From: Aradus depressus
Taxonomy: Eukaryota; Arthropoda; Insecta; Hemiptera; Aradidae
Reading direction: 5' to 3'
Assembly: GCA_963662175.1 (NCBI GenBank)
Contig: OY759215.1
Coordinates: 25,533,079-25,597,078, forward strand
Length of the DNA stretch: 64,000 nt
In this document: positions 32,920 through 44,274 of the stretch, piece by piece
How positions within the stretch are numbered: the stretch's first letter is position 1
Layout of the letters: each line of letters begins with the position of its first letter
Position numbers and translations under genes: made by a program
Notes under the pieces: model-generated
What the model was told of the DNA's origin: nothing
The model's input: only the letters and a program-made list of their open reading frames with translations
Database searches by the model: none

Positions 32920-33413
32920 GTCTTTTATTTATAAAGATGCAACTGTTGCTAGGGTGCAACAACCAGCATCTATATTGGTAGGTATTGAGAGGAAAGCCAC
33001 CCAGTGGTAGGTACTCGGGACGAAAATTTATCTTAATTATTAGGACAAGAACAGAAAAAAAAAATAAATAAATGAAAAAAAAATAATAAATAAATAAAAA
33101 GGAATTGAAAGACTATTTTGATGGCTGGGTAAGAGAGATGATAAAAGTAAAGGAAAATAATGTAAAAAACAAATAAAATAAAAGATATTAAGAAGGAATA
33201 GGATTTAAAGTGGCAGTAAGTCGCGGTTCCATCTTCTCTTCAACCTTCGTGGGGGGTTTTGTGGTAAGTGTTGTGAAGATAAAGGACGTATTTCTGGGTT
33301 TGTATGTGTGTAAAGTTTTCTAAAAAAACGTATGTAAGTAGTTTGTATTGTGTCGGGTACTGTGTGTATCATAAGATCGTTGTGAAGTGTTATGTTGTTT
33401 ATGTATGGGGGGA
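32920..33413 (-). mobile_element. LINE J1 3' end, minus strand
   Basis: Reverse complement of the 9.86-10.35 kb copy. It has the AACAACCAGCATC and CCACCCAGTGGTAGG 3' UTR landmarks and the end of the coding tail (GTTCCATCTTCTCTTCAACC, then TGTGAAGTGTTATGTTGTTT). It is dead and 5'-truncated. Confidence 0.8.
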
Positions 33414-33950
33414 ACTAAAAGTAATATAACAAAATATATAATCGACTATGGGCTACGTACAATGAAAGTAATTCCGTAATGCACAATGTTTAAATACCCA
33501 ATATGTAATTAAAACTGAAAATATTAACGTGAGCTCACTATGAAAATAAGAATAAAATGATAAATTTATTTGATGGCAACCATATTACGGTGAAAATAGT
33601 CATATTAAACAACAAAAAAATGATTATCTTCGAAGAATGATGAACGTCGAAGAACTCTGAGCTCCGACTAACGAAGAGAAGGCTGAACGGGCTCTCTGGC
33701 AGATCCCAAGTCAGAGAAGCTCATACAAAAAAAAAAAAATAAATAAATAGAAGGGCCGCAATAGAAGACGACAACAAAAAATAACAACCAACAACACAAC
33801 AACTCTCGGGCAACTATAGCAGGGGACTGAGTATCAAACTGAGAAGGGATTACCAGTGTGTTTACATTACGTTCAGTCAACGAACTTTGTTGACTAAACA
33901 ATAGTAAGTATTGACATAAACAATCGGACCTCACTGTAAGGATAACCAAT
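33414..33950. other. Sequence with no recognised feature
   Basis: A minus-strand frame of 93 codons (33,668-33,949) has a very hydrophobic middle made by TTC/TTT runs and no recognisable domain. I do not call it a gene. The GC-richer part near 33,640-33,720 is unassigned. Confidence 0.4.
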
Positions 33951-34473
33951 AAAAAAGAAAATTAACACCTTCCTCACAAAATAGTCTTTATTTATTAATG
34001 CATTTCGAACTCAGAAGCGTTCATCATCAGAGCTACATATAAACTGTAAACAATAGTTCTAAGTCTAACAACAATCGATTAGTAGGTACCAAAAATAGTA
34101 TGAATATCAATAAAACATATTTAAAAAAAATTAAATTAAAATCAAGTAAAAAGTATGAAGGAAACATTGCACCTAAATATCAAATTAATAAATACCATTC
34201 CATGCAATATTAATAGTGGAACAATTAATTTATGGAATGGTATTTATTAATTTGATATTTAGGTGCAATGTTTCCTTCATACTTTTTACTTGATTTTAAT
34301 TTAATTTTTTTAAAATATGTTTTATTGATATTCATACTATTTTTGGTACCTACTAATCGATTGTTGTTAGACTTAGAACTATTGTTTACAGTTTATATGT
34401 AGCTCTGATGATGAACGCTTCTGAGTTCGAAATGCAAGACTATTTTGTAAGGAAGGTGTTAATTTTCTTTTTT
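33951..34473. repeat. Large near-perfect palindrome, about 242-253-bp arms
   Basis: The left arm 33,951-34,203 and right arm 34,232-34,473 are reverse complements apart from isolated changes and an 11-bp indel (TATTTATTAAT only in the left arm). The spacer is 28 bp. The inner ends read ATACCATTCCAT and ATGGAATGGTAT, the outer ends AAAAAAGAAAATT and AATTTTCTTTTTT. In the right arm CTGATGATGAACG ... GAGTTCGAAATGC resembles a hammerhead core with one extra base. AATAGTATTGACA-like sequences occur on both outer sides. Confidence 0.95.
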
Positions 34474-34704
34474 AATAGTATTGACAATGTAAAAATTGAA
34501 ATAATTTATTACTATTACATTATGAATTGAATATAAAATGGAGAAATAATAGTTAGAAAGGATTGAGGTGAGAATATCTCTAGTTTTATCTAATGGCCTA
34601 TATGAGGTCTACCCAATTACATCTACCACGTTCCATTTCATTAGCCTCCAATGGATGGGCTTAATGGAGTGAAGGAGTGAATTCTAATCGGGTTCTCAAC
34701 TATT
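34474..34704. other. Non-repeated flank of the second tandem array
   Basis: No gene or known element was recognised. It joins the array without a transition. Confidence 0.5.
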
Positions 34705-37700
34705 TATGGGAGGACCGACTATAGTTATATAACCTTGCCAGACATGGAGACTCCAGGGGTTGCGAGCTGCTAACTGTTCAAACAGTTCAAGGAGTGAGTC
34801 GAGTCAAGGATCTAATTGGTTATTAAACGTTAAACAGGCAGCCTCTGAAAGAAGGCTGCGCTAATTCCCCCACTCCGATGATACCTGTCCGCCAGCTTTA
34901 CCTAGCCTTCTTTATGGGAGGACCGACTATGAACACAGTTATATAACCTTGCCAGACATGGAGACTCCAGGGGTTGCGAGCTGCTAACTGTTCAAACAGT
35001 TCAAGGAGTGAGTCGAGTCAAGGATCTAATTGGTTATTAAACGTTAAACAGGCAGCCTCTGAAAGAAGGCTCCGCTAATTCCCCCACTCCGATGATACCT
35101 GTCCGCCAGCTTTACCTAGCCTTCTTTATGGGAGGACCGACTATGAACACAGTTATATAACCTTGCCAGACATGGAGACTCCAGGGGTTGCGAGCTGCTA
35201 ACTGTTCAAACAGTTCAAGGAGTGAGTCGAGTCAAGGATCTAATTGGTTATTAAACGTTAAACAGGCAGCCTCTGAAAGAAGGCTGCGCTAATTCCCCCA
35301 CTCCGATGATACCTGTCCGCCAGCTTTACCTAGCCTTCTTTATGGGAGGACCGACTATGAACACAGTTATATAACCTTGCCAGACATGGAGACTCCAGGG
35401 GTTGCGAGCTGCTAACTGTTCAAACAGTTCAAGGAGTGAGTCGAGTCAAGGATCTAATTGGTTATTAAACGTTAAACAGGCAGCCTCTGAAAGAAGGCTC
35501 CGCTAATTCCCCCACTCCGATGATACCTGTCCGCCAGCTTTACCTAGCCTTCTTTACCCTTCCCCAACTAATTATGGGAGGACCGACTATGAACACAGTT
35601 ATATAACCTTGCCAGACATGGAGACTCCAGGGGTTGCGAGCTGCTAACTGTTCAAACAGTTCAAGGAGTGAGTCGAGTCAAGGATCTAATTGGTTATTAA
35701 ACGTTAAACAGGCAGCCTCTGAAAGAAGGCTGCGCTAATTCCCCCACTCCGATGATACCTGTCCGCCACTTTACCTAGCCTTCTTTACCCTTCCCCAACT
35801 AATTATGGGAGGACCGACTATGAACACAGTTATATAACCTTGCCAGACATGGAGACTCCAGGGGTTGCGAGCTGCTAACTGTTCAAACAGTTCAAGGAGT
35901 GAGTCGAGTCAAGGATCTAATTGGTTATTAAACGTTAAACAGGCAGCCTCTGAAAGAAGGCTGCGCTAATTCCCCCACTCCGATGATACCTGTCCGCCAG
36001 CTTTACCTAGCCTTCTTTATGGGAGGACCGACTATGAACACAGTTATATAACCTTGCCAGACATGGAGACTCCAGGGGTTGCGAGCTGCTAACTGTTCAA
36101 ACAGTTCAAGGAGTGAGTCGAGTCAAGGATCTAATTGGTTATTAAACGTTAAACAGGCAGCCTCTGAAAGAAGGCTGCGCTAATTCCCCCACTCCGATGA
36201 TACCTGTCCGCCAGCTTTACCTAGCCTTCTTTACCCTTCCCCAACTAATTATGGGAGGACCGACTATGAACACAGTTATATAACCTTGCCAGACATGGAG
36301 ACTCCAGGGGTTGCGAGCTGCTAACTGTTCAAACAGTTCAAGGAGTGAGTCGAGTCAAGGATCTAATGGTTATTAAACGTTAAACAGGCAGCCTCTGAAA
36401 GAAGGCTGCGCTAATTCCCCCACTCCGATGATACCTGTCCGCCAGCTTTACCTAGCCTTCTTTATGGGAGGACCGACTATGAACACAGTTATATAACCTT
36501 GCCAGACATGGAGACTCCAGGGGTTGCGAGCTGCTAACTGTTCAAACAGTTCAAGGAGTGAGTCGAGTCAAGGATCTAATTGGTTATTAAACGTTAAACA
36601 GGCAGCCTCTGAAAGAAGGCTGCGCTAATTCCCCCACTCCGATGATACCTGTCCGCCAGCTTTACCTAGCCTTCTTTATGGGAGGACCGACTATGAACAC
36701 AGTTATATAACCTTGCCAGACATGGAGACTCCAGGGGTTGCGAGCTGCTAACTGTTCAAACAGTTCAAGGAGTGAGTCGAGTCAAGGATCTAATTGGTTA
36801 TTAAACGTTAAACAGGCAGCCTCTGAAAGAAGGCTGCGCTAATTCCCCCACTCCGATGATACCTGTCCGCCAGCTTTACCTAGCCTTCTTTATGGGAGGA
36901 CCGACTATGAACACAGTTATATAACCTTGCCAGACATGGAGACTCCAGGGGTTGCGAGCTGCTAACTGTTCAAACAGTTCAAGGAGTGAGTCGAGTCAAG
37001 GATCTAATTGGTTATTAAACGTTAAACAGGCAGCCTCTGAAAGAAGGCTCCGCTAATTCCCCCACTCCGATGATACCTGTCCGCCAGCTTTACCTAGCCT
37101 TCTTTATGGGAGGACCGACTATGAACACAGTTATATAACCTTGCCAGACATGGAGACTCCAGGGGTTGCGAGCTGCTAACTGTTAAAACAGTTCAAGGAG
37201 TGAGTCGAGTCAAGGATCTAATTGGTTATTAAACGTTAAACAGGCAGCCTCTGAAAGAAGGCTGCGCTAATTCCCCCACTCCGATGATACCTGTCCGCCA
37301 GCTTTACCTAGCCTTCTTTACCCTTCCCCAACTAATTATGGGAGGACCGACTATGAACACAGTTATATAACCTTGCCAGACATGGAGACTCCAGGGGTTG
37401 CGAGCTGCTAACTGTTCAAACAGTTCAAGGAGTGAGTCGAGTCAAGGATCTAATTGGTTATTAAACGTTAAACAGGCAGCCTCTGAAAGAAGGCTGCGCT
37501 AATTCCCCCACTCCGATGATACCTGCCCGCCAGCTTTACCTAGCCTTCTTTATGGGAGGACCGACTATGAACACAGTTATATAACCTTGCCAGACATGGA
37601 GACTCCAGGGGTTGCGAGCTGCTAACTGTTCAAACAGTTCAAGGAGTGAGTCGAGTCAAGGATCTAATTGGTTATTAAACGTTAAACAGGCAGCCTCTGA

Positions 37701-39408
37701 AAGAAGGCTCCGCTAATTCCCCCACTCCGATGATACCTGTCCGCCAGCTTTACCTAGCCTTCTTTACCCTTCCCCAACTAATTATGGGAGGACCGACTAT
37801 GAACACAGTTATATAACCTTGCCAGACATGGAGACTCCAGGGGTTGCGAGCTGCTAACTGTTCAAACAGTTCAAGGAGTGAGTCGAGTCAAGGATCTAAT
37901 TGGTTATTAAACGTTAAACAGGCAGCCTCTGAAAGAAGGCTGCGCTAATTCCCCCACTCCGATGATACCTGTCCGCCAGCTTTACCTAGCCTTCTTTACC
38001 CTTCCCCAACTAATTATGGGAGGACCGACTATGAACACAGTTATATAACCTTGCCAGACATGGAGACTCCAGGGGTTGCGAGCTGCTAACTGTTCAAACA
38101 GTTCAAGGAGTGAGTCGAGTCAAGGATCTAATTGGTTATTAAACGTTAAACAGGCAGCCTCTGAAAGAAGGCTGCGCTAATTCCCCCACTCCGATGATAC
38201 CTGTCCGCCAGCTTTACCTAGCCTTCTTTACCCTTCCCCAACTAATTATGGGAGGACCGACTATGAACACAGTTATATAACCTTGCCAGACATGGAGACT
38301 CCAGGGGTTGCGAGCTGCTAACTGTTCAAACAGTTCAAGGAGTGAGTCGAGTCAAGGATCTAATTGGTTATTAAACGTTAAACAGGCAGCCTCTGAAAGA
38401 AGGCTGCGCTAATTCCCCCACTCCGATGATACCTGTCCGCCAGCTTTACCTAGCCTTCTTTACCCTTCCCCAACTAATTATGGGAGGACCGACTATGAAC
38501 ACAGTTATATAACCTTGCCAGACATGGAGACTCCAGGGGTTGCGAGCTGCTAACTGTTCAAACAGTTCAAGGAGTGAGTCGAGTCAAGGATCTAATTGGT
38601 TATTAAACGTTAAACAGGCAGCCTCTGAAAGAAGGCTGCGCTAATTCCCCCACTCCGATGATACCTGTCCGCTAGCTTTACCTAGCCTTCTTTACCCTTC
38701 CCCAACTAATTATGGGAGGACCGACTATGAACACAGTTATATAACCTTGCCAGACATGGAGACTCCAGGGGTTGCGAGCTGCTAACTGTTCAAACAGTTC
38801 AAGGAGTGAGTCGAGTCAAGGATCTAATTGGTTATTAAACGTTAAACAGGCAGCCTCTGAAAGAAGGCTGCGCTAATTCCCCCACTCCGATGATACCTGT
38901 CCGCCAGCTTTACCTAGCCTTCTTTACCCTTCCCCAACTAATTATGGGAGGACCGACTATGAACACAGTTATATAACCTTGCCAGACATGGAGACTCCAG
39001 GGGTTGCGAGCTGCTAACTGTTCAAACAGTTCAAGGAGTGAGTCGAGTCAAGGATCTAATTGGTTATTAAACGTTAAACAGGCAGCCTCTGAAAGAAGGC
39101 TGCGCTAATTCCCCCACTCCGATGATACCTGTCCGCCAGCTTTACCTAGCCTTCTTTACCCTTCCCCAACTAATTATGGGAGGACCGACTATGAACACAG
39201 TTATATAACCTTGCCAGACATGGAGACTCCAGGGGTTGCGAGCTGCTAACTGTTCAAACAGTTCAAGGAGTGAGTCGAGTCAAGGATCTAATTGGTTATT
39301 AAACGTTAAACAGGCAGCCTCTGAAAGAAGGCTGCGCTAATTCCCCCACTCCGATGATACCTGTCCGCCAGCTTTACCTAGCCTTCTTTCCCCTTCCCCA
39401 ACTAATTA
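34705..39408. repeat. Tandem array, 21 units of 214 or 232 bp
   Basis: Units start at TATGGGAGGACCGACTATGA. Short units are 214 bp. Long ones have an 18-bp addition (ACCCTTCCCCAACTAATT) before the next start. Copies differ by only a few bases over 4.7 kb. Each unit contains TATATAACC, the palindrome AACTGTTCAAACAGTT and the hairpin GCAGCC ... GGCTGC. Some units have GGCTCC, which breaks the hairpin's last pair. The first unit lacks GAACAC. Short and long units are interspersed in the left half and the right third is all long. I recognise no 5S rRNA, snRNA, histone or other gene in the unit. Confidence 0.97.
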
Positions 39409-39545
39409 ATGGAGAAAAAAAGAAAAGAAAAAAGGACAGTTTAATTAAAAAGTACAAGGAGGGAAAATTTAATTTATTTTCCGAACAAAGGTGACTTAGA
39501 TTTCAGTACAAATCTAGAGTTATACATCCTGATACTAGAGTTATA

Positions 39546-40432
39546 CGAGATGTGTTCAAAAAGTAATGGGAATTTTGTAATTTCGCGGGTTTTATTAGTC
39601 CAATTCAAGCAATTTTTTCGTTGTATTGCTGGTAAACATGCCTGAAAATTATCTGTACATTGTTAGCCAAACCGGATGTTTAGTCAGCTGTCGAAGAGGT
39701 TACAAGTGTTTTGGTACGATCGGGGAATTTACAAAATGGATCAGAGAATTTGCATTAAATTTTGCTATAAGAATGGAATAAAGTGCACCAAAGTTTTAGA
39801 AATGTTAAATATTGCTTTTGGTGAGTCTGCTATGAGTAAAACTAGGGTTTACGAGTCGTATAAAAGCTCGACAAGTGCGATCGAATATGAAGATCATGCT
39901 CACTGTGTTTTTCGATTTTAACGGCAAAGTGGACCATGAGTTCTTGCCACAAGGTCAAACGATCAATAAGGAGTACTACCGTAGTGCAACGCCGTTTGCG
40001 TGAAGTAATCCAAAAATAACCTCTCGGATTTGTGGCGAAACAATTCATGGCTTTTGCACCACGATAATGCACCTGCTCACACTTTATTGCTTGTTCGTGA
40101 ATTTTTGGCCTAAAACAACACTGTAATGATGCCCCAGCCTCCATATTCGCCAGACATGGCTCTGTGTGACTTTTTTCTGTTCCCAACAATAAAGAGAACT
40201 TTAAAGGGCCGTCGTTTCACAAGCATAGATGAGATTAAAAGCGCATCGCTGAGAGAGCTAAATGCTATCCCAAAGATTGAGTTCCAGGAGTGTTTCGGGG
40301 ATTGAAAGAAGCGCTGGCATAAGTGTATAATATCCAATGGGGACTATTTTGAAGCGGAAACATTGATGTAGACGAATAAATAAAATTCTTTTCGAAAACC
40401 GAAAATTTCCGTTATTTTTTTAACACACCTCG
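39546..40432 (+). mobile_element. Mariner element, internally deleted, copy 2
   Basis: About 887 bp with ends CGAGATGTGTTCAAAAAGTA and ACACACCTCG (inverted), flanked by TA at 39,544-39,545 and 40,433-40,434. It shares the deletion joint of copy 1 but has more substitutions and frameshifts. It lies 140 bp from the end of the tandem array. Confidence 0.92.
39736..40325 (+). pseudogene. Mariner transposase pseudogene
   Basis: The N-terminal helix-turn-helix is readable as MDQRICIKFCYKNGIKCTKV and LEMLNIAFGESAMSKTRVYE. It is then joined to the region before the catalytic core, and the frame is lost just after the joint. Further on, other frames give LWRNNSWLLHHDNAPAHT-like and PPYSPDMALCDFFLF-like pieces. 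DWKK is broken by a TGA. There are multiple frameshifts and no activity is possible. Confidence 0.85.
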
Positions 40433-40434
40433 TA

Positions 40435-40612
40435 CATTCTGTTACTAGTCAGTAGAGAAACATTTGAGGAGCGTCTCTGAATTCTTCCAACATCTTCAAA
40501 GCACAGGACATGAGGCCGGTAATATTCATAACAGTAGAAAGATGAGTGTAATTGAAAGCGTCACTCATAGTAAAAGTAAGGTACCGTATAAAGCTGCTTA
40601 AATGCCTATTCG
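40435..40612. other. Unassigned sequence
   Basis: Lies between the mariner copy and LINE J3. It may be the upstream part of the LINE, but no coding reading supports that. Confidence 0.3.
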
Positions 40613-41118
40613 TCAGTGAAATCTAGTCTAAAACGCCTGATCTACCTAATCGTGATACGCCCCCTATGGTCCTATGTTTGAGGGATTTGCGGTTCTGCCT
40701 CCAAATCCCAGATCCAAGAATACAAACAATGCAAAACAGAGTGCTAAGACTAATCACTGAAGCCCCATGGTGTGTCCGAAATACACTTATTAAGAATGAC
40801 AACACCAACTCGACTAAGACGACGACTTGAAAGAATAAACCACTGTGATTCATTTGCATGAGAAAATGTCTATATGGACTATCAAGAATGTGAATAAACT
40901 ATAGACTAATTATCTAATTTATATAAATGATTGATTGTTATTTATGTTGTTAGTCATTACTTATATATTTTGTTTAAACAAATTCAAAACCTATCAATTA
41001 CTGAGGACAGCCGATGGGTTGCTACCACAAAGCATGTTCATGACATTTATTTAAGTTATGAGCAAAACTGTAAAAAACTATAGAAGTTTAATAAAGTTAT
41101 TCAATCAAAGAAAAAAAA
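40613..41118 (+). mobile_element. LINE J3 3' end with poly-A
   Basis: Shifted frames give IRPLWSYV, then RIQTMQNRVLRLITEAPWCV and RNTLIKND, then TPTRLRRRLERINHCDSFA. This is the C-terminal end of a Jockey-type ORF2. A 3' UTR follows and ends AATAAAGTTATTCAATCAAA plus an A run at about 41,108-41,117. The coding part holds at least two frameshifts. The family differs from J1, J2 and J4. Confidence 0.75.
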
Positions 41119-41119
41119 A

Positions 41120-41765
41120 TCTTGGTAGCCAGGAAATGGATTTCACGATTATAGGAAAGGTCTGACTGTCGTCCCATTTCTACTTAAGTGATCCTTGAAC
41201 CATTGACCTACATCTATGAAAGACTGTCAGAAATATATACCCCATACTACTGAAAGTAGAGATAAAATATAAATTTGACACTTACCTCGTGTTTCCTCAA
41301 TCTTGTCTATTTGTTTCCAGGAGAATGTATGAGTTTCCCAGTCAATACATCATGTGGGTTGGTCCTGATTCCTGCCTTGTCAGATCCCAAGTATGACACA
41401 TTTAAATGTAGGGATATTTTGTGAGAGCGCCTCGGCTTATCCCCCCAGTTTCAATATATCTCCAAGTAGAGAGAGGGTGACTTGGGCCCCGCCAGTCAAA
41501 CTGAGTGACGCCAACACAGACTAATATCCAAGAGGCGGGGATTTTTTTCCCGTTTCCCTGAATCCCGGGGGTAAACACTATAGAAGACCTATTGAGGCAC
41601 GGTCCTCAGTTCCCTTGCCTCATCCTATCCCTGAGGCCTTCTAATCAGAACCCTTAACTTGTTATCCCAACCGACTTAAGTTCAATTATTTGATTAGCTG
41701 TTGGGAGAACTGACTTTTTATTGCAGACCAATTGTTCTTCTTTTTTGTTTTAAAGCTTTACGTGG
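41120..41765. other. Unassigned sequence, GC-richer at 41,400-41,650
   Basis: No open frame or repeat family was recognised. The balanced-composition part has no copy elsewhere in the window. Confidence 0.4.
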
Positions 41766-41935
41766 GAGCTATGGTGACCGTGCGGGCTCATGGTCGCATG
41801 GTCTCACCATGGTTTGCGGGTTCGAATCCCATCCGGTAGTGGGTTTTATTAGTTTATAGAACTCCCTCCAGAGGACATGGATGTCGTAAATAACCAGTTA
41901 AAACCATTATAAGAGTCATGGGTAATATACATCGT
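41766..41935 (+). mobile_element. SINE-B, tRNA-like head
   Basis: A second tRNA-derived SINE family. It has an A-box-like TGGTGACCGTGCGGG, a B box GGGTTCGAATCCC and a body with AGTTTATAGAACTCCCTCCA then GGACATGGATGTCGTAAAT. The only other copy is at 58.07 kb, where the body reads ATCTCTCCCGGTGCCATGGA then TTTTGTAAGTAACC. No tail or target duplication was identified. Confidence 0.6.
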
Positions 41936-42000
41936 ACATAAAACCACAACAAATAAAAAATAATTATTTTATATTACGATTTTAAAATTTGTATTTTTAT

Positions 42001-42320
42001 AGGTTAGGTTAAGTTTTATGACTCATGCCCGGGCTTTAACTACGAGGTCATATCGCCTACTACCAGAGCGCTCTTTCGTCACTCTGGTGGACATGAGCCC
42101 GACTCTACTGTGGGAGTCCTAAATTTTGCCTACCCTAAATTTTTATTCACCTAGGGTAGGGGTCTTTAACGAGAACATGACATTGTACAGGCTCGGGACC
42201 ATCGCTTAACGTCCCATCCGAAGGACGGCGTGCTCCCAGATAAAATAAACTAAGGGCCTCGGTCGGGTTACGAACCCACGTTCTTGAGCTCAGAAGTCCA
42301 CCACTCAGCTACCGGCGCCC
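42001..42320 (-). mobile_element. SINE-A, nearly full-length
   Basis: Opens AGGTTAGGTTAAGTTTTATG on the plus strand (two telomere-like units) and closes ACCGGCGCCC. Small deletions in the middle remove part of the TTTATTTTACCTCCCAGAT block. The flanks GTATTTTTAT and GTATTTTTTTA are consistent with a target duplication. Confidence 0.9.
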
Positions 42321-42402
42321 AGTGTATTTTTTTATATATAACATTTTATTCATAAAATGAATAAACATTTCTTTATTTATATATTTTTACTTTCTTATAG
42401 TT

Positions 42403-42447
42403 GTTAGTTATTGTGATTCACACCTGGGCTTTAACTACGAGATTATT
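42403..42447 (-). repeat. SINE-A 3' fragment
   Basis: About 45 bp matching the 3' end of the body (ACCTGGGCTTTAACTACGAG), close to the full copy. Confidence 0.55.
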
Positions 42448-42879
42448 ACAATAAAACATTTAAAATTATGGTGCAGGACATCTGCCAAGAAAATATAAAT
42501 TAAAACGTTTATATAAGAAACACGAATTTTATATGACAATTATTTATTAAATGAGACCGAATGAGCTTGAAAAAGTAGGCATAAAATGGCTCAATACAAG
42601 TGCGAAGTTGGGGACCCCTGGTTTAAACTATTACATATTAATTTGTTGGACAAATACAGGACCATTTGTACAGTGTAGATCCAGAGTGGCATGTCTTTAT
42701 GTATTGATTGATAGATATCGTCTGAGACAGAGGTGTGTGATTTAATGCACAAACCCTGTATAGCCAGCCTTCTCACTTGGATAATGTTCCGTCAATTAAA
42801 CGGCCTATTAACATATAATTAATATATGTCAGCCTATCATTTATGGATCCTGTTGTTATTAATGAGTAGAGACCATATT
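42448..42879. other. AT-rich sequence, no feature seen
   Basis: Overlapping 60-codon frames on both strands at 42,551-42,776 show no domain. Confidence 0.5.
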
Positions 42880-43140
42880 TCTATGATATTGCATATTTCC
42901 TTCCTCCCCTCCACCCCCCCCCCCCCCCCCCACCCTCTTGCATTATACTGATTTGCTTGAAAATAAATATATTGGGTGTTGGATACTCATATAAATTTTT
43001 GTAATAATATATTCATTCACACAATTTAATTTTTTTGTTTTTAGGATCTGAAATTATAGAATTTCGGTGAGAACAATTTCGAATTTCTGAACTTCCCCTA
43101 TATGTTCTTAGTTTAGCTGGGAATATAAATATAACGCTTC
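42880..43140 (-). repeat. DR1 copy with poly-C tract
   Basis: Reverse-strand DR1 words (TGATTTGCTTGAAAATAAAT, AATTTCGGTGAGAAC, CTTCCCCTATATGTTC and AGCTGGG) with a C run of about 20 at 42,912-42,931 in place of the usual CCCCCTTCCCC block. Confidence 0.6.
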
Positions 43141-43479
43141 AAATAGTAAATATTTACCTGATGTAAAATCATAGAATTTGAATAACATCAACACTTTCTT
43201 AAATGTATATAAGACCTAGCAGTCTAAAATAGGATATATCGATTTTGGATAGAAGTCAGAAACTCATCAATTAGTGATAGTCAGTAATCCGTAATAAGTA
43301 TCATCAATGAAGAAGCCATCAATTATTGGTGATCTTTGTGTAATTACACTCATTATTCTTGCTCTTCATTTTTTAATTTTCTCTTCAAATTATATTTTCC
43401 AATTTGATTTTTTTTTTCCTGAAAATATGAGTTTTTATTTGCACTCTACTCAAATTTCATTCTTTTAATTAATAATTAA
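43141..43479. other. AT-rich sequence, no feature seen
   Basis: No open frame or repeat family was recognised. Confidence 0.5.
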
Positions 43480-43990
43480 GGGAGTGCTGGTGATGACCGG
43501 ATTCTCCCCTCACGCCTCTCTATCCTTTCGACGCCCCGCCTCCTGGCCTTCCTCCACTGCTGGACAGTGGATGGTTGGGCAGTGTGGTGGGAGGGTCAGC
43601 GCTGGTCTCCCGCCGCCTCCGGCGCATATGGCAGTGTGCGGGAGTCCTACTGGTGCTGTCCTCGTCGAGTTTCTTATATATTTTTAATTATTTTATTTAG
43701 TTATTTTTATTTTATTTTATTTTTTTTTATTTTATTTAGTTATTTTTAGTTTATTTTATTTTTTTTATTTATTTTTTTTTATTTTATCTCTTTCATTTTA
43801 TTATGTATTCTGTTTATTATTTTTGTATATGTTTGCTACTATTTTGTATTATTCATTTATTTTTTTTCCTTCTTATTATGTTTTAAATATTTTGTATTAC
43901 TTATTATTTTATCATGTCATCTTAGTCACTTCTGCTTATTGTTATTGTTTATACAGATTGTAGAATAAAAAAAAAAAAAAAAATAATAAT
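43480..43990 (+). mobile_element. Possible retroposon 3' end: GC-rich patch, T-rich tail, poly-A
   Basis: A GC-rich block (43,484-43,675), strikingly unlike the neighbourhood, is followed by about 280 bp of T-rich sequence and then GTAGAATAAAAAAAAAAAAA. Layout and poly-A fit a LINE 3' end or a processed insertion. The 67-codon frame in the GC block is not recognisable. Confidence 0.3.
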
Positions 43991-44274
43991 AATAATTTAT
44001 TTTCAGTGGGAAACAATAATTACTTATTATTGTTTACTAAATTTAACTATTTGAATTACCCCTGTCTCAAGTATCCCAGGACGCCTCATCTAAGGTCTCA
44101 TCTCCATAAAGATGACATCATCATATTTACTAACATTTAGCCAGTGTCATTCAGATAATAGACTGCATAATATGCACATTATTCAAATTAGAGGCAGGCA
44201 ATATTAAATGTTTACTTAATACAAAATAGAGTGTCACTTTATTAATGTTGACTGCCAGGGAACGGGGCTAATTT

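Noticed and set aside
33668..33949. 93-codon minus-strand frame with a hydrophobic middle
   Set aside because: The hydrophobic stretch comes from TTC/TTT runs. There is no membrane-protein or other motif, and no second copy.
34705..39408. 5S rRNA, U-snRNA or spliced-leader gene cluster
   Set aside because: Tandem organisation suggested it, but I see no 5S internal control region, no Sm site and no convincing leader and splice-donor arrangement in either strand of the unit.
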